Shown here: in pieces, positions 1-13,114 of the stretch
Numbering within the stretch: position 1 is the stretch's first letter
Layout: every line of letters starts with the position of its first letter
NCBI GenBank assembly: GCA_048213135.1
Contig: PS015207.1
Span: forward strand, 20,564 to 41,521
DNA: 20,958 nt
Direction of reading: 5' to 3'
From: Reclinomonas americana ATCC 50394
Lineage: Eukaryota > Jakobida > Jakobea > Jakobida
Program-made: the position numbers and the translations under genes
Notes under the pieces: generated by a model
The model's input: only the letters and a program-made list of their open reading frames with translations
The model's database searches: none
Told to the model about the DNA's origin: nothing

Positions 1-96
1 GTACGGTACGGACGGACCGACCGACGTCGACGTACGTACGTACGTACGACGACGTACGTACGTACGTACGTACGTACGACGACGTACGTACGTAGA

Positions 97-150
<54 letters not shown>

Positions 151-216
151 GAGAGAGCGGTATGACCATCAGATTTGGGGCATTACAAATGGGGATCACA
201 ACTTGGCGAACGAAAC
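1..216. other. Low-complexity window edge: TACG cycles, (GA)n and start of an intron
   Basis: Positions 1-95 are TACG/GACG cycles, 96-157 is (GA)n, and 158-216 is ordinary sequence containing the donor GTTTCG of module 7 exon 6. No sixth-blade exon is present. The likeness to the gap edges elsewhere suggests the window begins at or near another assembly gap. Confidence 0.65.
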
Positions 217-2068
217 ATCTGTGACGAATACAGTGCCGCTAACCGGGTCGATCGACAGTGCAACTGGGCTGCTGAATTGCGCCACCGTGCTTGCACCGTC
301 GTTGAATGCCGCCACACGAGTGGAGCCAGCGAGCGTGCTCACCGTCATAGACGAGGTGTCGATCTTTCGCACGGAAAAGTTGCCAGTATCAGCCACGAAC
401 AGCAAGCTACGGGAGGCGTCTAGCGCCACGTCACTGGGGCTGTGGAAACGAGCGGCGCCTCCGACATGGTCCACATAGTCGGCGGTGCCGAGCAAGCCGG
501 CCACGGTGGACGTGGCACCGGTGGCAAGAGTCACACGACTGCGGGCGAGGCAAGTGAGTTGTGGGAAGGGAAGGGAAGAGAAAGGGAGGGGAAGGAGAAG
601 GGAGGGGAAGGGGAAGGGGAAGGGGAAGGGGAAGGGGAAGAGAGGAAAAGGGGAAATGGAAAAAGGGCAACAAAACACACACACACACACGCACACACAC
701 ACAGAGAGAGAGAGAGAGAGACGGACAATGACAGAAAGAAAAGGTAAAAGAAAAGCCAGGGAAAAATAAGGATAGAGGGAGAGGCAGACGAACACACACA
801 CATACACACACACACAAGAAGAGAGAGAGAGAGTGCACAAGCCGTGGCACACGAATAATAGAGAGCCCAACTACTATTATTGCCTCCTCTGTGTAGTGCC
901 ACTGTTTCTTTCTCTCGCGTTCTCTCTCTCTCTCTTTCTCTTTCTCTCTCTCTCTCTCTCTCCCTCTCCCTCTCCCTCCCTCGCTGTCCATACTGACTCT
1001 CTCCGAGCACGTACCGAATGGCATGATTGGCAGTGTCAGCCACATACAGCACAGCTGCCGCGCTGTCGACCGCAAGGCCGAGGTTGTTGCTGAATTGGGC
1101 AATGGGGCCAGTGCCGTCTGCCGCGCCCGAACTCCCGTTGCCGGCCAGAGTCGACACATATTTCTTGGACAGTTTCCGAATGACGTGGTTGGCAGACTGT
1201 GATCAACCAAACACAAAAAGAGAAAAGGGGAAGAGACCAAGGTGAGCACAAACGAGCACATAAGAATGACCACACATCGACAACGGTAACGCACGTCACT
1301 GATGTACAGGTCTCCAGTGCTCGAATCGCAAGAGACGTCGCTCGGGCTGTACAGCAGATTGGTCCGTAGGGAGTATGAGTCCGTGGGAGAGAGAGAGATA
1401 GACACACAGACAGACACAAACACAGAGAGAGAGAGAAAGAGAAAGAGAAGAGAGACAGAGGAACGAGACTGCAGAGAACTAAAGAGCCTTGTTCTTCTCT
1501 CCCCCAGCCCACATTGAAACTGACAATGAGACGCAACGAGTGGAATGTGGCCAGTGAGACGAATGCATTGGTGATTCCAGCGACACCAGCCTGACCGGCC
1601 ACAGTGGTCACCACACCTGCCGGACTGACTCGACGAATGGTGTGTGAACTGGCGATGCAAGGTAACGCACACAAGTGAGCGACTGCAATGACAAAAATGC
1701 ACAGGCCATACGGGAAGCACAACGCACGTGAACTCGGCCACGTACAGCATTCCGCCAGCATCAAAGGACATGCGCTGCATTGCACAGTCAGTCAAGCCAC
1801 ACTGATAAAGACAACACGAGAGATGAACTGCGAGGCTTAACCTGCGGCGCAGTGAAGAGTGCGGCGGAACCAGTGCCGTCGGTGTAGCCAGCCATGCCCG
1901 CAGTGCCAACCACATTGGTCACCAGCGTCGAGGCTCCGAATGCGCCGGGCGACAGTGCCAACTGGAACGCGGCGTTGACAGTCTCGGGACCTTGTGCGTT
2001 AACAGTGCCGCTGAGTGTGGCGGCTTCGAAAGTGACGCTGCTTGATGTGCCGCTAGCGACGGACGGTG
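217..2068 (-). CDS. Module 7 (partial): FN3 half A and the first five NHL blades
   Basis: Six of nine exons are present: 1842-2068, 1728-1774, 1538-1648, 1295-1346, 1015-1196, 217-538. Half A: SSSVTFEAATLSGTVNAQG, head FGASTLVTNVVGTAGMAG. Strands: RMSFDAGGMLYVAE, DVSCDSSTGDLYISD, GLAVDSAAAVLYVAD, DVALDASRSLLFVAD, ALSIDPVSGTVFVTD. The last exon ends FVTD before the donor GTTTCG at 211-216, phase 0, where every other module continues with the sixth blade and FN3 half B. These three exons are not in positions 1-216, so they lie beyond the window, presumably past a gap. The two-blade exon is one codon longer (322 nt) than in most modules. Confidence 0.88.
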
Positions 2069-5000
2069 CTGTGGGGAGGGCAAGGTGAGCAATGAGAGTG
2101 ATTAGGGGGAAAGGGAAAGGATGGACGATAAGGAAAAGGCAAATAGAAAATGGAAGGAGGAGCGAGAAACAAGAGAGAGAGACAGGGTCACTAAAAATGT
2201 GTATACGAATGCGGTGAGATGGGAATAGGGGACGAAAGGAGAGAACCTGGCGCGAGATGAAATAAGAGAGCGCGACTGAAGGAAGCAGCATGTGAACTAG
2301 ATACCGTAAAGCAAGAGAGACACTGCTGCTCGAAATCAGTGCTCAGCACTGATCACGCATGTACGCACCACTGGTGATGAACGATTGCACAGATCCGTAC
2401 TGCCCGAAGTCGCTGGCCGCCCGATAGAAGTACGTGGTCGACGGTTGCAGCTGCACAAGAGACAGAGAGACCGTGGTGTCTGCCGTCCCCGATACAGAGG
2501 TCGGCGTGGCGGTCAACGGGGACGCCGGAAGTGTCACCCGACGTATCACATTGCCAGCAGTGTCTGTTGTGTGCACGCACATGTGTCACAGGCTGAGGCA
2601 ATCAATGACACAACTTCATCAACGCTGTCAGATACCTGACACAAACAGGCAGCCGTGCCGAGCGTCGTAGACAACACCAAACTGTGAGGTGCGAAGGGCA
2701 ACAGAGTCAGTACATGTCACGATGCAATGCGACAGCACCAATGTGACCTACCGGGCTGTTGAACTTCGCCATCCACCCGATGCCGTCGTCAGAACCGGCA
2801 ACACCTACAGTCCCTGCCACAGTGGTCACCGCGCCCGACGCTGTGATTTGTCGAACGACCTGATTGGTCACCTGCGTAGCGACAGCCGACAACAATCCCC
2901 GTCCGTATGAGAATAAATAGGCAAGGAAAGACGCGGGAGTAGATTACGCACGTCGCCGACATACACCACATTGGCCACTTCATCTACGGTCACCGCAGAT
3001 GGACTATTGAATCGGGCCGTCGCGCCAACACCGTCGTTGTAGCCGCACGCTCCGCTCTGACCAGCCAGTGTGCTCACCGTCATTGTCGAGATCACAACCT
3101 TGCGAATTGAGCAGTTAGAGTGATCGGCGACATACATCGCGTCGCGACCAGTGTCCAGCGCTACATGGTAAGGTGTGTTGAACCGAGCGGCGCTGCCGAC
3201 GCCATCGCCAGTGCCAGCGCTGCCAGCAAGCCCGGCAACCGTGGTGGCGACACCATCAAATGTCACACGACTACACAGGCATACAAAGGATCTCTGAGAG
3301 AAGAGGTAGAACTTGAGAAACACAACCGCGCATCACATACCGTACGACGTGACTACCAGAGTCGGCTACATAGACTACTTTGGCCAGGCCATCGGCAGCC
3401 AAGCCAGCGGGAACAGAAAACTGAGCAGAACTGCCGGTTCCGTCGGCTGTTCCAAGAATGCCGTTGCCGGCCAGCGTCGACACGTAGTTGTTTGAGATCT
3501 TTAGAATCGAGTTGTTGTTGACCTGCATCACGGTAAGTGACATATTGCAAATCACTTCGAAACCCCATGGAACTCACATCGGTGACGTAGAGATCGCCTG
3601 TGGATTTATCACAAGACACAGCATTCGGGCTGTCGCATACACAAGTCAGGACGAGGCGGAGGTACGGATAATAACAGGCAAAGTATGACGAAACTTGTCG
3701 AACGTGGCCAGTCTGGCTGTCCCGTTCGCGAATCCAGCAACTCCCGCCTGGCCTGCGATCGTGGACACCACGCCGGCAGACGTGACCTTGCGCACCGTGT
3801 GCTGACTGTGGTGCACGGGCTTCAATCACGAGCAGAGTAAGCCAACACGAAATCCCAAATAAACGCACGTAAAATCCGGTACGAAGAGCGAGCCAGCTCC
3901 ATCGATGCACAGTCGATGTTGCAGGCAGACAGTGCGAGTCAGCGATGCACAGAGACATTGAAATCGCGCATGAAGGTGCAATGCACAGATATGAAACTAA
4001 CCACAGGGGCGGTGAAGAGAGCTCCAGATCCGGTGCCGTCGGTGGCACCAGGAGTTCCAGCGACACCGACAAACGTCGTCACTGCAGCCATGCTACCAAA
4101 GGCAGAGGCCGACAGGGCCACCTCGACCACAGAGGAGGCGCCGTTGATACCCTGAGCATTGATGGTAGCTGAGACGGTGGCAGACACGGCCGTAACACTG
4201 CTCGACGAGCCAGTGGTGGCCGCATTTGCTACGACGCAAGCAGGAAAAAGATGAGTACATTCACACAATCAGCAGCAGCACGCATCGGAGTGCACCTTGC
4301 GTGACAAAGGATTGTACCGAGCCGTTTTGTCCATTGTCACTAGCCGCACGATAATAGTACGTGGTGGACGGAAGAAGTTGTGACAGTGCCAGAGAGATGC
4401 TAGTGCCGGTGGTGCCGGATGCAGTTGAAGGCGAGGCGCGTGCAAGCGCTGCTGGGATGGTGACTTTCCGGATGGTATTACTGACAGTGTCTGTTCACGC
4501 GTTCACAGCAGAACCGTGAGTCCAGATATTTGGTGCGATGATAACACAAGGAGGTATGCAGCTCACCGGTAACAAGCAGCCAGCCGTTCGTCGGATCAAA
4601 GGCAATGCCAGTCTGCGCGCGAGCATGCGATCAAAAAATGTGACAATCGTGTTCAACACAAAAGCTGTCGCGATTGCCAAACCGGTGCGTTGAACGAGGC
4701 ACCCGCAGTTCCGGCTCCGTCGGCCGAGCCGATGATACCGATTAGGCCAGCGATAGTGGTAACCGCGCCCGTCGTGGTAAACTGACGAACAGTGTTGTGG
4801 TATTGCTGCAATTGCAGTGGCAGACTGATGAGATTCTGAAACTGCGCACATACAAACTGCACATGTTACAAGACCTCCGCGTAGTACGCCATTCCCGTTG
4901 ACAGATCAATGGCAATGCTCAAGATGCCACCAATGGTTGCGCCGGTACCGACTCCGTCGCTTGACCCCCCAACACCAAGCTGACCAGCAAGCGTGGACAC

Positions 5001-8000
5001 AGTGGCACCAGCGATGGTAATCTTGCGAATAAGTCGGTTGCCGTTGTCACCGACATACAGAACTCCGCGACCTGGATCCACAGCCACTGTAGTAGGCAAG
5101 TTGAATCTGGCAGCAGCACCACTCCCATCAGCCGATCCGCTCGCTCCCATCACGCCAGCAAACGTGGTGGTTATTCCGGCAAACGTGATGAGACTGTTCA
5201 CGACGGGACAGTCAGCACCCAGAAAAGCATGTTCTGGCACGCTTGGTGAAACACACACCGAATGGCATGATTGCTGAAGTCGGCAACATACATGACTTGA
5301 GCGGCAGCATCGACAGCGATGCCATCGGGGATATTGAAGCGTGATGCAGTTCCAGTGCCATCGACTGCTCCCGAAGTACCATTGCCTGCCAGAGTGGACA
5401 CGTACTGTCCGGAAATCTTGCGCACTGTGTGATTGACCTCCTACAAGAACGGAACCCCAACATGAGATAAGCACAAGGCGCTGGGAAAATACTAAGTCAG
5501 ACGCACCTCGGTTACATACAACGTTCCATGCAACGAGTCGCACGCTACATAGATTGGTCTACGGTATGCTGGTAAGAAAATAGCGCGTGGTTCTAAACAA
5601 CGACATGTCGACAGCGAAACTGATTGAAGGTGGCCTGCACAGTGGAGCCATCCAGATAGCCTGGCGTACCAGCAATACCAGCCACAGTCGACACAGCACC
5701 GGTAGAGGTCATAGCGCGAATGGTGTGTGATCTGCGAGGAGTGCGAAGTGAAGAGAATGAGTCGAAAAAAGAAAGCAAGAGGCTAGAAACAGGATTCACA
5801 AAGGGATTGTGAACAGAACGAATTGAGAGGAAGAGAGAAGAGTGAACGACAAAAAGAGTGAATTACCCGTGGTCAGGAATGTAGGCAGTGCCGGAGTTGT
5901 CAATGCACAAGCGCTGCAAACACACACACGCAATAAATAGCACATGAGTCCATGAAAAGCACGATGCTCAACATGATACAAAAATGCAGTGCTCACGGCT
6001 GGTGTGCTGAATCGTGCCGCTGCTCCCGTGTCATCAACGTGACCTGCCATTCCTGCGGCGCCAGCCACAGTTGTGACGGCGACAGCCGCACCAAACGAAC
6101 TCGACGACAGTCCAACTTCAAAGGCGGCCGTGACGCCATTGATGCCTCGCGCATTGATGGTTCCAGAAGCTGTGGCTGATACGGCGGTGACACTGCTCGG
6201 CAAGCCGCTGGTGACGGAGATGGCTGCAAGCAGGGGTTGCAAGTAAGAAGACGCGATAGAGTCTATCTTTGACAGACTTCTCTTACCTGAAGTGCTAAAC
6301 GACAACACCGATCCCGTCTGACCATCGTCGGCGACTGCTCGGAAGTTGTACGTGACTCCCCTCGTCAGGTTAGACAAAGCGGCAGCGATGGAGGTGGTTG
6401 TACTGCCCGACAGAGTGCTTGGTGCGGCCATCAGGCTGAGGGCTTTGAGATTCACCCGGCGGACCAGGTGGTTATTGTACTCTGCGGCAACACAGAAACA
6501 TAGAAGGTAAGCGTAACAATCAAATACAGGGCACACCACCCAAAAAAAGCAAAGGTATTTAGTCGAACCGACAACAAACAGGCAATCGCATGTCAGATGG
6601 TAGCAGATGCCAGTCTGCACAGCGCACAGTTTAGCGACGACACCAACATCAGTACCAACACCAAATAACTTACCAAGCCGTTGAACTTGGCATACAACGG
6701 CATGCCATTCGCAAACCCAGTCACGGTGGCCGTACCAGCTAGCGTCGTCGCCACACCGTTTGGCGTTACTGTCCGCAAAACGCTGTTGGTACTCTGTACA
6801 CATACATAGCTCGTCAGAAAGAGTGATGCCGGCAACTAAATAAAAAGCATATCAAGGGACACAACTTCGGTCACGTAGAACATGTCGCGGATCTTGTCGT
6901 ACGTGATGAAAAGCGGCTTGGAGAGCTGAGCCCCGACACCTGGGCCGTCGGCATAGCCGGGCGATGCAGCCGACCCAATCCAGGTGCTCACAGCTGCTGT
7001 TGCCAGGTCTACCTGCCTGATGACATTATTCCTCGAGTCGCACACGTAGAGCACATTGTTGCGGAGGGACAGGCCGGCCGGGTACTGAAATTGTGCCGAG
7101 GTGCCAATGGCGTCCAGGTAGCCGACGGAGCTGCCCGCCAGTGTCGTTGTCACCGCAGCGAACGTGACGCGGCTGTGAAGGCAAAGGAGAAGGAAGAGTG
7201 AGGAGCTCGAGGGAGAAGGAGGAGAAGAGGGAGAAGGGGGAGCAGGAGGAGAAGAGGGAGAAGGAGGAGCAGGAGGAGAAGAGAAAGAAGGGGGAGAATA
7301 GAGGGAGCGAAGGAGGGAGAAGGAGGAGACGAGAAAGAGAGAGAGAGAGAATGAGAGAACAGAAGGCGAGAAAGAGAGATGAGAGATAACAAACAAGAGA
7401 CAAGAAAAGAGAGAGATAGATAGATGGAGAGAGAGAGGGTGAGAGAGAATGAGAGAGACAGACAGGAGAGAAAGTAAAGGAGAGAGATGAGAGAGAGAGA
7501 GAGATAGAGAGAGAGAGAGTGAATGAGAGAGAGGCAGGGGAGAGAGAGGGAGGGAGAGAGAGAGTGAGAGGCAAGAGAGACAGACAGAGAGACACAGGAG
7601 AATAGAGATAGATAGATGGAGAGAGAGAGAGAGAGAAAGAGGGAGGAGAAGAGGGAGCGAGAGGAGGGAGACGCAAGAAAATAAGAGAGGAGAGAGAAAG
7701 ATGAGAGAGAGAGAGGAGAGAGAGAGTGAGAGACAGGGAGACAGACAGTGTGAGTGTGAGTGTGTGTGAGAGAGAGATTGTGTGTGAGAGAGAGAGAGAG
7801 ACAGACAGTGTGTGAGAGAGTGTGTGTGTGTGAGAGAGAGAGACAGTTGATGTCATTTCATGGTTCTCATACCAACAACCCTGGTCTCTCTCAATCACAC
7901 ACACACGCTGTCTCTCTGTCTGTTAGTTTGTCTCTTCTTCCTCTCTCCGTCTCATGCATTTGTCACTCTCTTCTCTCTTTTATCTCTCTCTTACGATTGT

Positions 8001-11000
8001 GGGCTGCACAATGTCACTCTCTCGCTATCTCCTACTTTCTCAACTGCAGTTGAAAAGAAGGCGCTTTCCAGAAGCTAACTCACAGACAAGATTGGAAATG
8101 GAGTGAGGATGAAAGCAAAAGCGACAATGCTCAAGGCATTGGGAAATATGTGGAAAGTAAAGGAGGCAGAGAGTTGAGATTGAGGGACTGACGGAAGAGC
8201 GCAGCTGAGGAGTTTGTCTCTAACACACACACACACACACAGCAAATTCAACGTAATCAGCCTACACGTACCGAATTCGATGATTGTACTGATCCGACAC
8301 ATAGACGATCTGGTTCGCCGAATCAATGGCCATCCCAAACGGTCGATTTAGGGATGCTGCCTTGCCGATGCCGTCTACGTGACCGCTGCTGCCGGTACCC
8401 ACCACTGTCGACACGTAGTCGTGTGCGATCTTACGCAGCACATAGTTTCCGAACTGCGACGTGACAGAGAACTGAGTGAGCGCAAACCGGCAACAGCACA
8501 CACGCCGAGTGCAGCACGAAACATCAGTCACATAGAGGTCGCCGGTGCTCTCATCAACGGCAACATCTTGCACACTGCAGAATGAACACAGCAGAGAGTG
8601 AGTCGTTACTTGGCATCGTCATTCTCTGTCTCATCGCAACGATCTGAAGCCCGCCACTGCGAGACGGTTGCCGTCCACGTAGCCGCAAGTGCCTGGAGTT
8701 CCCGCGTACGTTGTCACTGCGCCTGCGACAGTCATCTTCCGGATGGCACAATTGCTGCTCAAAGACTTGCGAATTAGGAACGCAGCTATGGAACGCACGA
8801 GTGCACACCGAACAACGTCACCCAAAATCGGCAATAAAGATGCTGCCAGAGCTGTCAGTGCAAATGCCCTGCAGAGAATGAAGGGCGTGAGTAGAGTCCA
8901 GCGCAGCTAACTTTTCAAAAGCAGACCACGTACCCACGGGCTGTTGAACGAGGCACCGGTTCCCGTGCCATCTGTGGTTCCACTCGAGCCCTGTGAACCA
9001 GCGACAGTCGCCACCGAGGTGCGTCCGTCGATTGCAGTCGGGTTGCCGACAGATCAAAGGACAACGCCACGTTGCTGCCGTTGTTGACATTTGTGGTGCC
9101 ATTCAGGGTGGCTGTCAGGGCGGTGACGGCGGAGGCGGGTTGTGTGGAAATCGTCGTCAAGTCTGTGTAGCAGAGGAGGGGATTAGAAGAGAAGGAGACA
9201 GAGAAGGGGGAAGGGGAAGGGGAAGGAGAAGGGGGAAGGAGAAGGGGGATGGAGAAGGGGGAAGCGACAGGGGGAAGGAGAGGGGGAAAGAGCAAGGGGG
9301 AAGAGCAAGGGGGAAGAGCAAGGGGGAAGAGCAAGGGGGAAGAGCAAGGGGGAAGAGCAAGGGGGAAGAGCAAGGGGGGAGAAAAGGGGAAGAGAGGGGG
9401 GAAGACGAAGGGGGAAGAGAAAGCGGAAGGCGGAGAAACGGGAAGACGGAAGAGTGAAGGGGGAAGAGAATGGGGAATAGGATGGGGGAGGAGCATGGGG
9501 GAAGAGTGCTTGGGGGAGAGGGAGGACGGAAGGGATGCAAGGTGAGGGAGAGAGGCGGGCAATGTGAGGAGAGCAGAAGAAGTGACACAAAGAAATGTAA
9601 AATACGAGTGTGAGAAACAGAACTAAGGGAAAATGCAGAATGCATCACACACATGCACACACATTGTGCCTGCCTGTAACTTTCCTCGCCGTGGTGCTTG
9701 GACAACAACACGGCACCGACACAGAGGCAGGATTTTCTCCATTCTTTCGTTCTCAATATCTCTCTCTCTCTCTCTTCGTTAAAGAATGGTCACGAACATT
9801 CGGTGCCTCAGCGAGAGAAGACGCAAAAATAACTCGGCAAAACGAGGGCAGCATAGATCATCAAACACCCAATCCCTAAGAAAAACAACAGTTCACGCAA
9901 TCCCACTAACTCACGCAACTGGTGGTGACAAACGAGGACGTCGTCCCAAGCACCGTCCCGTCGCTCAAACGCGGACGATAGTAGTACGTCGTGACTGGCG
10001 TGAGGAATGTGGCGGTAAGCGAAATCGGCGTGCTGCTACTGCCGCTGACAGTGGAGGGAGTCGACGAGATCGCGGAGGCTTGAAGATCGATTCGACGAAT
10101 GGTATAATTGAGGCGGTCTGCGAGCGCACGAGTCAGCAACATGAAGCAGATGAATAGTATACCAACAGAGTGGGGAAACGCACCGGCCACCAGCAAAGAG
10201 TTGGATGCTGCATGGAAAGCAACGCCAAACTGTTTACCAGAGAGAAGACGGTAATGAGTTGATACAATGTGTACGCAACATACGCGCACTCACGCACGTA
10301 TGCACGCACACGCGCAAACATACAGCACTCAGTCCGTAAGCATGATCACTCACCGGACAGTTGAAGCGAGAAATGGCACCCGGTCCATCGGTACTGCCAC
10401 TAACTAAGTAGTACCCAGCAATGGTGGTGACCGTTCCTGCTGCGGTGACTCGTCGAATAGTATGGGCGCCACACTGGTAGTGCAACATAGCGACATACAG
10501 TAAGTGATAATAGAGAGAAAACAACTGACCAAGACTACAAGACGCTTACATCGGCCAAGTAGATGACGTTGCTGACGGGATCCACAGAAATGAATTCGGG
10601 TGCTTTAAACCGCGCTGCACTTCCGGTGCCATCAGCACCGCCTTGGGTCGAGGTGGTACCTGCGAGCGTGGACACTTGCCCGGTGGACAAGTCCATTCGT
10701 CGCAGTGTCATGGCACTGAAGTCACCGATGTACAAGTACTGCCGTGTGCTGTCGACTGTGACACTGAATGGACCCATGAATCTAGCACTGGTACCGACAG
10801 CATCTGTGGAGCCTGACATGCCTGCACTGCCGGCAATAGTAGTTACTGCTCCATCTAACGTCACACGACTGTACAATAGTACTGCGTTAGGATGCGATGT
10901 TGCGCTCGTCCCAACAGCCATTTCCCTCAAGAATCCGCTCACCGAATCATTAAATTTCCAGCATCAACCACAAACATCACTTGGTTGATGTTGTCAATCG

Positions 11001-12073
11001 ATAAACCAGAGGGAAAATTGAAGGCTGCACTCGAACCCGTCCCATTGGCCGACCCGGACGATGGAGGTGGCTGTAAACCAGCCAACGAACCAACTTCGCC
11101 GTTGATAACAGTGCGAATGAGATGGTTGCCGAACTGCATGCAGCACGTCATCAGCACCGTGAAACTGTTGACAAGAAAATGTGCTCAAGTGGGATGACGG
11201 AGAGAGTGGAACGAAGAGAGCGCACTGTCAAAGAAGGAAGTGAATCGAAGTGGTGGTGAGAAACGCAAGTCGTTACAGGAAATGATGGGACAGCAATAAG
11301 ATTCGCAAAGACAGTGCAGTCATGGACAATCCATACTCTACACACTCAATGCACCCTCTATCCTCGAAATGAGACACCAGCCGACTCACATCTGCAATCT
11401 GTAATCCGCCAGTGGCAGCATTGATATCCAAGTCAGTCGGACTACATGAATCGGCTCGTGAGGTACTTGTCTGATATGAGCGAAATCATCAGTTGCACGC
11501 ACTTTCGGAACAACGCAGACGCCGCTGCGCCATCCTGATATCCCGACATGCCAGGCACACCTGCCACTGTCGTCACGACACCAGTCATGCGAACCTTGCG
11601 GATCGAGTGACTCCTGCGAGTGAGAAGGGCGTGCATGTGAATGGTGGAAGCCTCTCGCGTACTGAAACGACGCAGTTAAGCAACACGCACCCATAGTCGG
11701 CAACGTAGCAGTCGCCAGTGAAGTCATCGACTCGGATGGACTGTAAATAACATAGCGCACGTCGCAGTCAGAAAGGGCAGACACTTAACAACCACAAGTC
11801 ATCACGCACAAACGGCTCAGTAAAACGGGCAGCAGATCCGACTCCGTCGGTTGTCCCAGCCATGCCGACGCTGCCGTGGAGGCGCCGAGAGCGTAGGGCA
11901 CCGATGTGATGTCGAAGCTCACGGGGAGCGACGTGCCACCCTGGGCATTCACTGAGCCCTGCAGGTTCGCGCGGACAGCAGTAACGCTGGTGGCGGGCGA
12001 GGTGGTGGTGATGGGGACTGTTTGACGAGGGGGAAGGAGGGGAGTAAGGGGGGTAAATGGGGTAGGGGGAGAT

Positions 12074-12123
<50 letters not shown>

Positions 12124-12634
12124 AGTAGAGTAGAGAGAAGAGAGAGAGAGAAGAAAGTAAGTACGACGACGTACCGACGACGACGTAACGAGAGTAAGTA
12201 GACGAAGTAGTACNNNNNNNNNNNNNNNNNNNNNNNNNNNNNNNNNNNNNNNNNNNNNNNNNNNNNNNNNNNNNNNNNNNNNNNNNNNNNNNNNNNNNNN
12301 NNNNNNNNNNNNNNNNNNNNNNNNNNNNNNNNNNNNNNNNNNNNNNNNNNNNNNNNNNNNNNNNNNNNNNNNNNNNNNNNNNNNNNNNNNNNNNNNNNNN
12401 NNNNNNNNNNNNNNNNNNNNNNNNNNNNNNNNNNNNNNNNNNNNNNNNNNNNNNNNNNNNNNNNNNNNNNNNNNNNNNNNNNNNNNNNNNNNNNNNNNNN
12501 NNNNNNNNNNNNNNNNNNNNNNNNNNNNNNNNNNNNNNNNNNNNNNNNNNNNNNNNNNNACGGTAACGAACGGTAACGTAACGTAAACGTAACCGTACGT
12601 ACGTACCGTACGTACCGTACGTACGACGTACGAC

Positions 12635-12681
<47 letters not shown>

Positions 12682-13081
12682 CGATGATGAGAGAAAGATG
12701 CGAGAGAAGGAAAAGTAAATGCCATACCCACACGCTAACGGAGGATAATAGACAAGTGTACAGGTGGTCGTCGCAGGAGAGAGAGAGAGAGAATAGGAGA
12801 GAATAAGCGTGAGAGAGCGAGAGTGTATGTGTGTTTGTGTGTGTGAGAGAGAGAGAAATATCAGAGTGCATTTAAGACCAACAGAATCTCAAGACAGAGA
12901 GACCATGGATGCCGAGAAGCACAACAGAACGACCGGCAAATGGACGGATAGAGAGAAAAGGGTACGAAGAGAAAATTTGAGTGCTTCGTAGAGCAACGTG
13001 AGATCACGACAGCCGAACATACGGATCAATGATCACACAGGAACAAAAAATATCCCAAGCAGACAGACACATGGTCACAGA

Positions 13082-13114
<33 letters not shown>

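Noticed and set aside
1-95. An ACGT tetranucleotide satellite
   Set aside because: The same pattern occurs only beside gaps or the window edge and grades from (GA)n, which fits sequencing noise better than a satellite.
7026-7904. Long minus-strand open frame rich in Ser and Leu
   Set aside because: It is a translation of (CT)n-type repeats in an intron and its far end only overlaps a real exon at 6866-7172. No domain pattern is visible.
9291-9380. CRISPR-like array
   Set aside because: The units are head-to-tail without spacers, and the context is an intron of a eukaryotic gene; it is a minisatellite.
9249-9545. Plus-strand Gly/Lys/Glu-rich open frames over purine repeats
   Set aside because: They are repeat translations within an intron and lack any motif, codon pattern or splice support.
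10550-10868. Separate small NHL genes in place of one large gene
   Set aside because: Every module junction is a phase 1 intron joining half B to the next half A. No start codon with signal peptide or stop codon is needed at any junction.
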